Shown: positions 54,606 to 62,799, counted from the first letter of the stretch. The stretch: DNA of 64,000 nt from Alkaliphilus sp. B6464 (GCF_018141165.1 NZ_CP058557.1:248001-312000); one strand, 5' to 3'. Program-made: numbers and translations. The notes: generated from the sequence alone by a model not told the origin.

Positions 54606-55080
54606 TTCTGTTCACCTTCCTTTCTTCAAATTATTACTTAATAAATATCAATTACTGTTGTATCAGGCTTTATCAAGGATTTTGTTACTAACCTGTCACT
54701 AATCATCTTCATCCTTCCTTTATTTTTAATAGTTTTGATGTCAACATTAGTCAACAATACTTTTTAAAATGTCATGTTTTGACAGGTTTTCATTTCATGT
54801 TCTTAATATAAAAGGCTTCAACATTAGTCAACATTAATACCTTGTCACAACTCACATAATGGTCATATACAAGCTTTCTTTGCTTCCTTGTGTATTTCTT
54901 CACCTGGTCACCTAAATGGCAATATAAGCAACCAGGGAAGAACATAAAATGAAAATGAAGAATGAAAAGAAAACCTATAATAATTATATCAAGTTATTCC
55001 TGATTTGTACTGTCAAAACACAACATATGGTTGTTTACTGAAAAATAACCACTATATGTTGTATTTATTCAGCAAATAAA
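54606..55080. promoter_or_regulatory. Regulatory gap between early and late operons of the element
   Basis: This 475-base gap separates the early operon's terminator from the first late gene. It holds two direct copies of TCAACATTAGTCAACA (54741-54756 and 54818-54833) and an inverted repeat, ACAACATAT with ATATGTTGT (about 55020-55062). Both look like protein-binding sites for late-operon control. No gene is seen. Confidence 0.55.
54741..54833. repeat. Two 16-bp direct repeats
   Basis: TCAACATTAGTCAACA occurs twice, 77 bases apart, and each copy contains two TCAACA half-sites. The repeat lies upstream of the late operon. Confidence 0.75.
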
Positions 55081-55107
55081 ATCCCCACTACATACAGCAG
55101 CAGGGAT
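55081..55107 (-). terminator. Terminator of the early operon
   Basis: On the minus strand ATCCC and GGGAT close a 17-base loop and are followed by TTTTATTT, shortly after the stop of the Mor-like gene. Confidence 0.6.
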
Positions 55108-55113
55108 CTTATT

Positions 55114-55368
55114 TCACCTTTCATTTACGATCTTTCTTATATGATCAATGGACATTCCAACCTTTTCAGCTATTTCATTGACTGACTTTCCTGAATTGAA
55201 GAACAAGTTCTTTATATATTCGTTCTTTTCAGGTTTACCAGGGAATTCAAGTGCCATTGGGTCTGTGCTTAAATAGCATGACATTCCACCATATTCTTCA
55301 ATTAACTTCTGTGCCATGTCTTTTCCAATAACCTGACTGACTTCATAAACTGTGACTGATTTTGCCAT
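55114..55368 (-). CDS. Mor-like helix-turn-helix protein
   Basis: The 84-residue protein ends with EYIKNLFFNSGKSVNEIAEK followed by VGMSIDHIRKIVNER, a Mor/C-type activator helix-turn-helix. The ATG at 55368 (MAKSVTVYEVSQ) is chosen for its AAGGA site. Mor proteins activate middle or late phage genes, so this early gene may switch on the late block across the gap. Confidence 0.7.
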   Translation of the reverse strand: MAKSVTVYEVSQVIGKDMAQKLIEEYGGMSCYLSTDPMALEFPGKPEKNEYIKNLFFNSGKSVNEIAEKVGMSIDHIRKIVNER

Positions 55369-55372
55369 TCCA

Positions 55373-55597
55373 TCATCCTTCCATATAAAATTCAACTTCA
55401 TTCTTTAACTTGATGGTTTCCCAACCAAGGTATTTTCTTAATATGTTCATTGCATCAATCAATGCTTTAACTTCTGTATAATATGGGTTATCTGAAAGCT
55501 TAGTATAATTTCCTGATCTATGTTCTTCAATGAACTGATCCAATGTCACTTCATAAAATGGTTGTAATGAATTTATTGCATGATCCATCTTCATCAT
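55373..55597 (-). CDS. Small element protein
   Basis: The 74-residue acidic protein has no recognised domain. Several ATG codons at its start compete for the AAAGGATG site. It precedes the Mor-like gene with a few bases between them. Confidence 0.5.
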   Translation of the reverse strand: MMKMDHAINSLQPFYEVTLDQFIEEHRSGNYTKLSDNPYYTEVKALIDAMNILRKYLGWETIKLKNEVEFYMEG

Positions 55598-55725
55598 CCT
55601 TTCTTTTTACCTTGTCACTTTTACCTTATCCCTGTGCTTAAATTATTCAAATTGAAAACAATGACTTCACATGGTATAATTCATTTGATTGTATTTTCAA
55701 CCAGTGAAGCCATTGTGTAATTTAA

Positions 55726-55923
55726 TTATGCAGTGGCTTTCTGCTTTGCTCTATCACACACATTATTGATCATTGCGACATGTAATTCCTTGAATGTTTC
55801 ATCAACATTTAAGCTGATGATCCATTCTTGTCTGAACTCTTCAATTGCTTCAACTGTTTGACTTTTCAAAACTTCCAATACCTCTTTAATTCCATTTGTT
55901 ATATTCATCATTTTGTTTTCCAC
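55726..55923 (-). CDS. Small helical element protein
   Basis: The 65-residue protein is helical (KEVLEVLKSQTVEAIEEFRQ). No family is recognised. A GGTGG site precedes it. It lies next to the iteron region. Confidence 0.5.
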   Translation of the reverse strand: MENKMMNITNGIKEVLEVLKSQTVEAIEEFRQEWIISLNVDETFKELHVAMINNVCDRAKQKATA

Positions 55924-55959
55924 CTTTCATTTTCTTGTTTTTTTATATGTTTTCTTAAA

Positions 55960-56250
55960 TTCACATTGAACCGTGAACCTCACCACGAACCGATTCAAAT
56001 CCTTGCTATTACTGGGTTTCAGGTTGTCGGTTCAAGGGGTTCATGGTAAACCCCCTTATATACTTATTATTAGTGTATATATTATTTAATAAGATAATAA
56101 AATATTGATTATTATAAATCACTTAATAAATAACATTCACCTTGAACTGCTTGAACCGATAACTGCAACCCCTTACATTTCAAGGGTTTCAAACGGTTCA
56201 AAGCTTGTATGTTTGCCCTGAACCATCTTGAACCATCTTGAACCGTCTGA
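55960..56250. other. Candidate replication origin: GGTTCAA iterons around an AT-rich core
   Basis: About ten copies of GGTTCA or its complement TGAACC, several extended to CGGTTCAA, lie on both sides of an almost pure A+T stretch of about 80 bases (56055-56135). Iterons near 55966-56043 form one cluster, 56141-56250 the other. The right cluster runs into the 3' end of the 118-residue gene. This is the architecture of origins in phages and satellites. Confidence 0.55.
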
Positions 56251-56554
56251 AAACCCTGAATTTTTTTCCACATGATTTCTTGTTGATGATTTCAATGTTG
56301 AAGTTGTTAACTACGAATAATGAAAAGCTGATCTGATTCAAAGGTATTACATCATAATGTTCACAAACCTTCATGTATCTTTCATGTGCAGAAAATGTTG
56401 ACCAGTCCACCAATCCACCATGATCAATCAGTGCTGCAATGAACTGAAAAGATAGATACTTGTTTGCACCTACCACCTCAATAGGATATTTGTTTGCCAT
56501 TTTGATTTGTTCAATTTTTTCTGAACCAATTTGAATATCATTTAATTTTGCCAT
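56198..56554 (-). CDS. Element protein, possible replication initiator
   Basis: The 118-residue protein has a helix-turn-helix-like middle (LSFQFIAALIDHGGLVDWST) and a basic segment (KKSCGKKFRVFRRFKM). No family is recognised. Its last codons contain three GGTTCA iterons. A gene overlapping iterons is often the initiator that binds them, but the protein is shorter than usual initiators. Confidence 0.45.
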   Translation of the reverse strand: MAKLNDIQIGSEKIEQIKMANKYPIEVVGANKYLSFQFIAALIDHGGLVDWSTFSAHERYMKVCEHYDVIPLNQISFSLFVVNNFNIEIINKKSCGKKFRVFRRFKMVQDGSGQTYKL

Positions 56555-56690
56555 TTTGTTTTCATCCTTTCTTCTTTTAAATTTTATTTGCTGCTTTCAA
56601 GAATGACATTGATATCACCCTGGATCTTATCAAGTAACCTTTGAATAATTGCTTGTAGGCACTTTTCTTTCATCCTTTTTCACCTGCCTT

Positions 56691-57002
56691 TCATATTGCA
56701 AATTCGCTGAATGTATCTTGATTCAATAATCTTTGCATACTGACAGTTTCACATCCTGATAGATCAGGGAAATCATGTTGTAGTTTTCTTCTGCATCTTC
56801 CAACTGTTTCATATTGTGGAAGACCATATTCTTTGATTGATAAGAACAGATCCTTGAATCCAATCTTGTCAATATCAATTCCTTTACTTCCAAGGATCTT
56901 CTTTGCTACCAGGTAGAACAAATAATTGTCACTGTTCCTGGATTGCTTATCATTGATTAGGAAGAACTTGACCAATTCAGTTGTAGTTGTGATTTCATCC
57001 AT
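56691..57002 (-). CDS. Conserved phage early protein
   Basis: The 103-residue protein resembles a widespread Firmicute phage protein with the layout NSDNYLFYLVAKKILG, GFKDLFLSIKEYGLPQYETV and GRCRRKLQHDFPDL, close to a DNA-binding helical fold. The ATG at 57002 is chosen for its GGTGG spacing. Its role is unknown; it is usually encoded near replication genes. The small gap to the next gene (56555-56690) holds no clear gene. Confidence 0.65.
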   Translation of the reverse strand: MDEITTTTELVKFFLINDKQSRNSDNYLFYLVAKKILGSKGIDIDKIGFKDLFLSIKEYGLPQYETVGRCRRKLQHDFPDLSGCETVSMQRLLNQDTFSEFAI

Positions 57003-57018
57003 TATTTCCACCACCTTT

Positions 57019-57234
57019 CTATTCAGTTAAGTCTATTTTCTTGATTTGAGTTGGATCAGTTAGATCCATACCTTCATACTTTTCAAGGAATTCAAGAAGG
57101 GTGCTTTTTCTGATTTTCTTGCTGCCAAGCTTGATCACTGGGATCAGACCTGCATTGATCAGTTTATATACATAAGCAGGATTAGTTTTGATCAGCTTTG
57201 CTGCTTCTGTTACTGTATAAAGAATATCTTCCAA
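57019..57234 (-). CDS. Excisionase-family DNA-binding protein
   Basis: The 71-residue protein has the helix-turn-helix of the Xis/HTH_17 group: LYTVTEAAKLIKTNPAYVYK, LINAGLIPVIKLGSKKIRKS. It probably directs the integrase towards excision. It begins right after the Cro-like gene in the early operon. Confidence 0.85.
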   Translation of the reverse strand: MEDILYTVTEAAKLIKTNPAYVYKLINAGLIPVIKLGSKKIRKSTLLEFLEKYEGMDLTDPTQIKKIDLTE

Positions 57235-57480
57235 CTATTTCACCCCTTCTATTTCATCACCATTTGGTGATAGGGAAGGTAAAAAAATTTGAATGTATTC
57301 TTCAATACTCAAAGACAGTACCTTCACAATTGCATTGCAATCTTCAATGTCAGGAATCATTTCACCCTTTAATATCCTGCCAATCTTGTTCTGTGACCAA
57401 CCAATGGTTTTTGTAAATTCATTTTGTGACTTAAATTTACTGTAAATTGTACCCCTTAATAACTGTGTGTTTATTTTCAT
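57235..57480 (-). CDS. Cro-like XRE regulator
   Basis: The 81-residue protein has an XRE helix-turn-helix (SQNEFTKTIGWSQNKIGRIL). It is the first gene of the early operon, divergent from the repressor. Its last codons contain a palindromic TCACCATTTGGTGA (57257-57270) that matches the operators of the switch. Confidence 0.85.
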   Translation of the reverse strand: MKINTQLLRGTIYSKFKSQNEFTKTIGWSQNKIGRILKGEMIPDIEDCNAIVKVLSLSIEEYIQIFLPSLSPNGDEIEGVK

Positions 57481-57503
57481 TGTTTCACATCCTTTCTATC
57501 TCC

Positions 57504-57584
57504 ATTTGGTGATATTCTTATATTATCACCAAATTAAATATAAAGCAACCTTTTTTTGAATATTTATATTGCATTTGGTGATAA
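57504..57584. promoter_or_regulatory. Lysogeny-switch operators
   Basis: Three copies of the half-site ATTTGGTGATA lie between the divergent regulators: 57504-57514, its complement at 57524-57534, and 57573-57583. The first two form an inverted pair. A fourth related palindrome lies in the cro-like gene at 57257-57270. Confidence 0.82.
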
Positions 57585-57621
57585 TATGATTTATAATGAC
57601 ATTATGAAAGGTGGTGACTAC

Positions 57622-58203
57622 ATGAAAGAAGACTTATCTTTATTTTCTCAAAGGTTAAAAGATCTTAGATCAGAAGGAAACTATACATTAGAAGAATTTT
57701 CAAAGATATTGGATCTACCTGCACAAACCATCAACAGATATGAACTGGATCAAAGGACACCAAAGATCGACACTGTGGATCAGATAGCAAACAAATTAAA
57801 TGTGTCCAGTGATTATCTATTAGGGAAGACAGATTATAAAAACTGGGAAGAATTAGCTTCAAATATTACACAATTGGAATCTTTGGAAAGCTATATTTCT
57901 TCATTGGGATATAAAATAGAACCTGCATATCAAGGTGCTGTTTCAGGATCTTCCCAAGAAGAATCAGAAAGACTTGCAATGGAAGCTGATGCAGATCCAA
58001 ATTTTCCAACTTGGAAGGTAACAACAAAAGAAGGTAATACCTTTATTGTTTCACTTGTTGAACATGAACAACTGACTAATAGAGTTAAGAACATGATTGA
58101 ATATGAACTTAAAAATATTGAAACAAATGGTTGTTTTACCAAGGAAGAAAAAAAGACCCCTGGTGCGGCGAACACCAAGGATCTTATTGTAACCACAATG
58201 TAA
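57622..58203 (+). CDS. CI-like repressor (XRE family)
   Basis: The 193-residue protein has an XRE helix-turn-helix (LKDLRSEGNYTLEEFSKILD, then LPAQTINRYELDQRTPKI) and a C-terminal domain without the Ser-Lys protease residues of LexA-type repressors. It therefore may be derepressed by an antirepressor or a helper signal rather than by self-cleavage. The ATG at 57622 has a strong AAAGGTGGTG site. It is divergent from the Cro-like gene. Confidence 0.88.
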   Translation: MKEDLSLFSQRLKDLRSEGNYTLEEFSKILDLPAQTINRYELDQRTPKIDTVDQIANKLNVSSDYLLGKTDYKNWEELASNITQLESLESYISSLGYKIEPAYQGAVSGSSQEESERLAMEADADPNFPTWKVTTKEGNTFIVSLVEHEQLTNRVKNMIEYELKNIETNGCFTKEEKKTPGAANTKDLIVTTM

Positions 58204-58285
58204 GGTTGAAACGGTTACTTATTCACATTTTGCCAATTAGAAAAAAGAAAAACAGCCCCTTATGCAGCGAACATAAGAAGCTGTT
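58153..58285 (+). repeat. Tandem pair of similar hairpins
   Basis: Two hairpins share the plan A-N-CCCCT, loop TGC-GCGAACA, and a closing arm: 58153-58185 (GGTG with CACC, at the 3' end of the repressor gene) and 58251-58285 (AACAG and CTTATG with CATAAG and CTGTT). They lie 98 bases apart. They may be the repressor terminator and its duplicate. Confidence 0.6.
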
Positions 58286-58395
58286 AACATTTACTTTATC
58301 AACCCAAAGGATCAATATAGTACCTACAAGCAATGGTATTATATCACAAATCCTTTGAGTTTTATAGCAAAACTTAAAGAAAGGATTGAAAATTC

Positions 58396-59688
58396 ATGGC
58401 AGAAGTAAACACAAGAAAACGTGGGGACAAATGGGAATACCGTTTTGAAGCTGCTAAAATAGATGGAAAAAGAAATCAAATATCCAAAGGTGGATTCAAG
58501 ACCAAGAAAGAAGCATTGGAAGCAGGAACAAAAGCACTTTCTGAATATAACCATGCAGGGATGCACTTTGAACCAACTGAAATTTCTTTTGCTGATTATC
58601 TTGATTATTGGTTTGAAAATTATGTGAAGGTCAATTTGAAGTACAACACACAACTTGCTTATTTGAACATCATTGAAAATCACTTGAAACCTGAACTTGG
58701 AATGTATAAGCTAAAATCTTTGACACCAACAGTGATCCAGGAATTTGTTAATAAGAAGTTCATCTATGGTGGATATAAAAAATCACACTTGGTGAATATA
58801 ACTGCAACATTATCAGGATCATTGAAGTATGCTGTTATCCCTGCAAAGCTAATCAAGGATAGTCCTGCAAATTATATTAAATATCCAAAATATGAGCATT
58901 CAAAAGCTGAAACAAATAGAACAATCATATCAATCAATGACTTCACAACAATCACTGATAGATTTAAGGGAACACCATATTATTATGCTTTGATGATTGG
59001 ATTTTACACTGGTTTAAGAATTGGTGAAGTTTATGGTTTAACTTGGGATAATATAGACTTTAAGAACAAGACCCTGACAGTTGAAAAGATTGCATATAAA
59101 AGAAATTATGGTGTTGATGTCAGGAAGGTATTAAAAGAAAAAGGAAAGAAAGAAGAAAAGTCAGCTTGGTATTTTGGAACACCTAAAACTGAAACTTCTA
59201 ACCGTACAATCAAGATAGGTGATACCTTGGTGAGTGAATTGAAGCAATATAGAAAATGGCAGATGGAACAAGAATTGTTATATGGTGAATACTACACCAA
59301 CCATTATTTAAAAGATGAAAAGGATGAAAAGAACAACATCATCCAAAGGATCATACCAGTTGAAAAAAGCATTCCTTGTGCATTACCAATTGCCAACCTG
59401 GTCATGAGAAAAGAAAACGGTCAGTTTTCATCACCTGATTCATTCAAATATGCTGCAAGGGTCATTCATCATGAATTGAATATCAAATTCAACTTCCATT
59501 CATTAAGACATACCCATGCAACCATGCTGATTGAAAATGGGGCACATGTGAAGGATGTTCAAACAAGACTTGGACATTCAGACATTGAAACCACTTTGAA
59601 TGTTTATACTCATGCAACTGAAAAAATGGCAGAACATTCAGTTGATATCTTTGAAAATGTTGTAAATGGTACTTTGTCCACCAAGTGA
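58396..59688 (+). CDS. int: Tyrosine-family site-specific integrase
   Basis: The 430-residue protein has an N-terminal AP2-like arm-binding domain (KWEYRFEAAKIDGKRNQISK), a core-binding SAM-like domain (about 65-170) and a catalytic domain with Arg in TGLRIGEVYGL, HSLRHTHATML and the nucleophile in VYTHATEKM. About 25 extra residues (KDEKDEKNNIIQRI region) sit in the catalytic domain. It is encoded at the element's right edge, 68 bases from the rlmD stop, consistent with integration at that gene. Confidence 0.95.
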   Translation: MAEVNTRKRGDKWEYRFEAAKIDGKRNQISKGGFKTKKEALEAGTKALSEYNHAGMHFEPTEISFADYLDYWFENYVKVNLKYNTQLAYLNIIENHLKPELGMYKLKSLTPTVIQEFVNKKFIYGGYKKSHLVNITATLSGSLKYAVIPAKLIKDSPANYIKYPKYEHSKAETNRTIISINDFTTITDRFKGTPYYYALMIGFYTGLRIGEVYGLTWDNIDFKNKTLTVEKIAYKRNYGVDVRKVLKEKGKKEEKSAWYFGTPKTETSNRTIKIGDTLVSELKQYRKWQMEQELLYGEYYTNHYLKDEKDEKNNIIQRIIPVEKSIPCALPIANLVMRKENGQFSSPDSFKYAARVIHHELNIKFNFHSLRHTHATMLIENGAHVKDVQTRLGHSDIETTLNVYTHATEKMAEHSVDIFENVVNGTLSTK

Positions 59689-59693
59689 TTTTT

Positions 59694-59721
59694 GGTGGAC
59701 ACCATGTGGACAAAACCACCA
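59694..59721 (+). repeat. Terminal GGTGGACA motif, right copy
   Basis: GGTGGACA CCAT GTGGACA, then ACCACCA. It repeats the motif at 45167-45195 in the same orientation. Together with a preceding GTCCACCA it also forms an inverted repeat behind the integrase stop. Confidence 0.55.
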
Positions 59722-59755
59722 TTTGCAACTTTGAAAAACCCTGAAACCCTTGATT

Positions 59756-61105
59756 TTACTTACTTAATAGGACAACAGTTTCTACATGACTAGTATGCGG
59801 AAACATATCCACTGGTTGCACTTTATCTACATTATATCCTCTCTCATTTAAATAGGCTAAATCTCTTGCCAATGTAGCTGGGTTACAAGAAACATAAACT
59901 ATTCTTTTAGGCTCCATGTTTACTATTGTTTCAAGTACACTTTCCTCGCATCCCTTTCTAGGTGGGTCTACAACTACAACATCTGCTCTAATTCCTTCCT
60001 TATATAATCTTGGCACTACTTCTTCAGCCTTTCCCACATAAAAGTTAGCATTATTAATGTTGTTAATTGATGCATTTTCTCTTGCATCTGTTATAGCGGC
60101 TTCTACTACTTCTACACCATGTACCTCTTTAGCTTTCTGTGCTAGAAATAATGATATAGTTCCAATACCACAGTAAATATCAAATACCCTTTCATTTCCT
60201 GATAAATCGGCATATTCCAATGCCTTTTCATATAGAACTTTAGTTTGTGTGGGGTTTACTTGGAAAAAGGATTGAGCTGAAATGTGAAACTTTAGATTTC
60301 CTATATAATCAACTATTTTATCTTCTCCATATAAAGTAATGGTTTCCTGTCCAAAAATAACATTTGTATTCTTTGTATTAATATTTTGAACAACACTCTT
60401 TAGTCCATCTATATTTTCTTTAAACATTTCAATAAGCTGATTTTTATGTGGCAAATCTCTACCATTAGTTACTATAACAATCATTACTTCACCAGTAATA
60501 AAACCAGCTTTTGTAACTATATGTCTAATTAATCCTGTTCTACTTTTCTCGTCATATACGTTTACACTGAAATCTTCTATATATTTTTTTACTATTTTAA
60601 CTATTTTTTCATTAATAGGAGACTGAATATGGCAATATTCTGTATCTACAATGTCATGTGTTCCCATCTTATAAAAGCCTAAAATTGCCTTACCATCAAT
60701 TACCCCAACAGGAAATTGAGCCTTATTACGATATTCGTATGGATTATCCATGCCTAAGGTTGGATTAACAGTAGTATTTATCTTCCCTATACGAGTTAAA
60801 GCATCTTCTACAATTTTTCGCTTCATCTGTAGCTGCGCTCCATAGCTCATATGCATAATTTGACATCCACCACATATATTAGCGTTTGGGCACTTAGGCT
60901 CTATTCTATCTTCAGATGGCTCTATAATTTCTAATAGTTCGCCTACTCCATAGTTCTTCTTTAAAATATTTATTTTTACTTTTACTATATCTCCTGGTAT
61001 AGCTCTTGAAACAAAAATTGTAAAACCATTTATTTTGCCAACACCTTCTCCACTACTTCCTAAACCATCTATTTTAAGGTCATATATTTTATCTTTTTCT
61101 ACCAT
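59756..61105 (-). CDS. rlmD: 23S rRNA (uracil-5-)-methyltransferase RlmD/RumA-type
   Basis: The 449-residue protein has an N-terminal TRAM domain, an iron-sulfur cluster site (CPNANICGGC, Cys72, 78, 81, and a fourth Cys near 158), an AdoMet fold (VFDIYCGIGTISLFLAQKA) and the catalytic cysteine in YVSCNPATLARDL. It methylates a uridine of 23S rRNA. The C terminus (HTSHVETVVLLSK) is likely supplied by the neighbouring element, as the attR core overlaps codons 435-442. The rlmD versus rlmCD specificity cannot be read from sequence. Confidence 0.92.
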   Translation of the reverse strand: MVEKDKIYDLKIDGLGSSGEGVGKINGFTIFVSRAIPGDIVKVKINILKKNYGVGELLEIIEPSEDRIEPKCPNANICGGCQIMHMSYGAQLQMKRKIVEDALTRIGKINTTVNPTLGMDNPYEYRNKAQFPVGVIDGKAILGFYKMGTHDIVDTEYCHIQSPINEKIVKIVKKYIEDFSVNVYDEKSRTGLIRHIVTKAGFITGEVMIVIVTNGRDLPHKNQLIEMFKENIDGLKSVVQNINTKNTNVIFGQETITLYGEDKIVDYIGNLKFHISAQSFFQVNPTQTKVLYEKALEYADLSGNERVFDIYCGIGTISLFLAQKAKEVHGVEVVEAAITDARENASINNINNANFYVGKAEEVVPRLYKEGIRADVVVVDPPRKGCEESVLETIVNMEPKRIVYVSCNPATLARDLAYLNERGYNVDKVQPVDMFPHTSHVETVVLLSK

Positions 61106-61289
61106 GCTAATAACTCTCCTTTATATATATCTTGACAGATATGGTCGAATGAAATTACTTAACTATCATTTTACACTACTTTGCTACTATTTTGCCAACA
61201 TTTGTTGTACGATTCCTATTTACGGAAACATTTCAATATTTTATAATATAAAGTATAACTTAGGATAAGCTAAGATTGGAGTTGATTGA

Positions 61290-62654
61290 ATGTTACGAAC
61301 GATTCGAAATATCTTTGTACTTCTATTAATAGGCATAACAGCATCTGGTATGCCTATTTACGCAAGTAGCATTAGTTTTAGTTCGATTATACCAACTATT
61401 GTTTCCAAAAATGATGCTATTATTGTCACTACGGAGGAAAAGGTAATATCCTCTAATCATGTTCAAATTAAATATGGCTTTTCTGCAGATTCAGATAAGA
61501 GTTACACAGGGCTGTTATTTAATGAAAATAATCCCTTTACTGTTGAGCTGACATCTAATGGTGATACAATCCAAGATCTATCTTTAGATGACCTTGTGAC
61601 TCTTGGTAATTATAAGTCTCTTGAACTTTACAGTAGTACTCCTGTTTACATCATTTTTGATTTCGACCAAGAAAAATTAAATCTACCTGATGGCTCTTAT
61701 AAGTTAAAAATTAGACCTAATATCGATAATGTAAATGTATCTACAGAAGAGGCTGAATTTGATATACATTTTAATACTGAAGGAAACTATATTCCTGCTT
61801 TACCCGCCATTACATCAGTTAAGCATGGGGAAACTGCTCTAACACTTTATTTCCCAGACAATGAAGCAAATTATTTAGTACCTATCACAAGATTTGTACC
61901 ATATACAAGTTCTCCTTTGACTACAACCCTTAGAAACTTAGAAAAGGGTCCTAATAGCAATCTCGGTTTGCCATTAGGAACTCCCATCCCAGTAGGAGGC
62001 AAGGCTGGAAAATCGGGAGATACTGCCTATGTAAATTTACCTGCGGATCTTGGGAGCTTTAATCAAGGTTCTAGCGCCTCTACTAATGCAGTAAATAGTT
62101 TAGTAAATTCTTTAACGTCTATCAATGGAATATCTAAGGTCCAGTTTCAATTTAATGCTAAGATTATAAAGGATGCTTTCCACGGTATGACAATGGATAT
62201 ACCTTACCATAAACCAGAGAATACAATGATTTACACTGCTTATTTATCTGACACCAATAGATTTTTATTATCACCAATTCCTTTCTCTATGTTTGGAAAT
62301 CAATATGATGATAATAATATTAACACTATTTTTGATACTATGAAATTTAAAGGAATACCTGAAATATATAACTCTAAAAGGCATCCTATTGTGCCTAATG
62401 AGGTTGAGTTGTTGGATTACAACATTGCTAACCGTGTACTTACTTTAACATTTAATGAAGAATTTTTAAAGGTCTATGAAAATAATGACCACCGTCGTCA
62501 AATGATGGTGGATGGTATTATATTTACCTTTAGATCTTTAAATGATGTGGATTTTGTTAACATTAAAGTAAAAGTTGATTCCAAAGATACAAATGAGCAA
62601 GGAATAATAATTTATGATTTTGCTCCACCAATTTATATTAATCCAGAAGATTAA
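61290..62654 (+). CDS. GerMN-domain sporulation/germination-type protein
   Basis: The 454-residue protein has a signal peptide (cleavage likely after PIYA) and two beta-rich domains. The central one (about 180-290) reads LVPITRFVPYTSSPLTTTLR, NLEKGPNSNLGLPLGTPIP, then STNAVNSLVNSLTSINGISK, which is the GerMN fold. GerMN domains occur in GerM, a cell-envelope protein needed for spore formation and germination. The second half looks like a diverged second copy. It stands alone before a terminator. Confidence 0.85.
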   Translation: MLRTIRNIFVLLLIGITASGMPIYASSISFSSIIPTIVSKNDAIIVTTEEKVISSNHVQIKYGFSADSDKSYTGLLFNENNPFTVELTSNGDTIQDLSLDDLVTLGNYKSLELYSSTPVYIIFDFDQEKLNLPDGSYKLKIRPNIDNVNVSTEEAEFDIHFNTEGNYIPALPAITSVKHGETALTLYFPDNEANYLVPITRFVPYTSSPLTTTLRNLEKGPNSNLGLPLGTPIPVGGKAGKSGDTAYVNLPADLGSFNQGSSASTNAVNSLVNSLTSINGISKVQFQFNAKIIKDAFHGMTMDIPYHKPENTMIYTAYLSDTNRFLLSPIPFSMFGNQYDDNNINTIFDTMKFKGIPEIYNSKRHPIVPNEVELLDYNIANRVLTLTFNEEFLKVYENNDHRRQMMVDGIIFTFRSLNDVDFVNIKVKVDSKDTNEQGIIIYDFAPPIYINPED

Positions 62655-62680
62655 AAGTCTATTTATATTTATTTTATAAT

Positions 62681-62722
62681 AAAAACCAAGACAAATAAAA
62701 AAACTTGTCTTGGTTTTTTTAT
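62681..62722 (+). terminator. Terminator of the GerMN gene
   Basis: AAAAACCAAGACAA and TTGTCTTGGTTTTT form a 14-bp perfect stem with a 10-base loop and end in a T run. Confidence 0.92.
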
Positions 62723-62776
62723 ATACCTCTAAATAATTTACGTTCTCTGCTTTCCCAAAATTTAATCAAAAAAATA

Positions 62777-62799
62777 AGCACAGATATTCTGTGCTCAAA
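62777..62799 (-). terminator. Terminator of the aldo/keto reductase gene
   Basis: AGCACAG and CTGTGCT pair around a 5-base loop. On the minus strand the T-rich tail TTATTTTTTT follows, about 100 bases beyond the stop. Confidence 0.75.

Larger units (their letters stand above)
45028..59777. mobile_element. Compact prophage-like element lacking capsid genes
   Basis: About 14.7 kb between a candidate attL (45009-45027) and attR inside rlmD (59778-59796). It contains an integrase and repressor on the plus strand; Cro-like, excisionase-like and small early genes on the minus strand; an iteron/AT-rich origin candidate; and a minus-strand late block with a possible small terminase, tape-measure, XkdQ-like and DUF2577 tail genes and a secreted beta-helix protein. 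No large terminase, portal, capsid, tail tube, sheath, holin or lysin is seen. All frames look intact. Confidence 0.75.

Noticed and set aside
45085-59756. CAAGGGTTTCA near both ends of the element as the attachment core
   Set aside because: The copy near 45.09 kb and the copy near 59.74 kb are in opposite orientation, and another lies inside the element at 56.18 kb. Attachment cores must be direct repeats.
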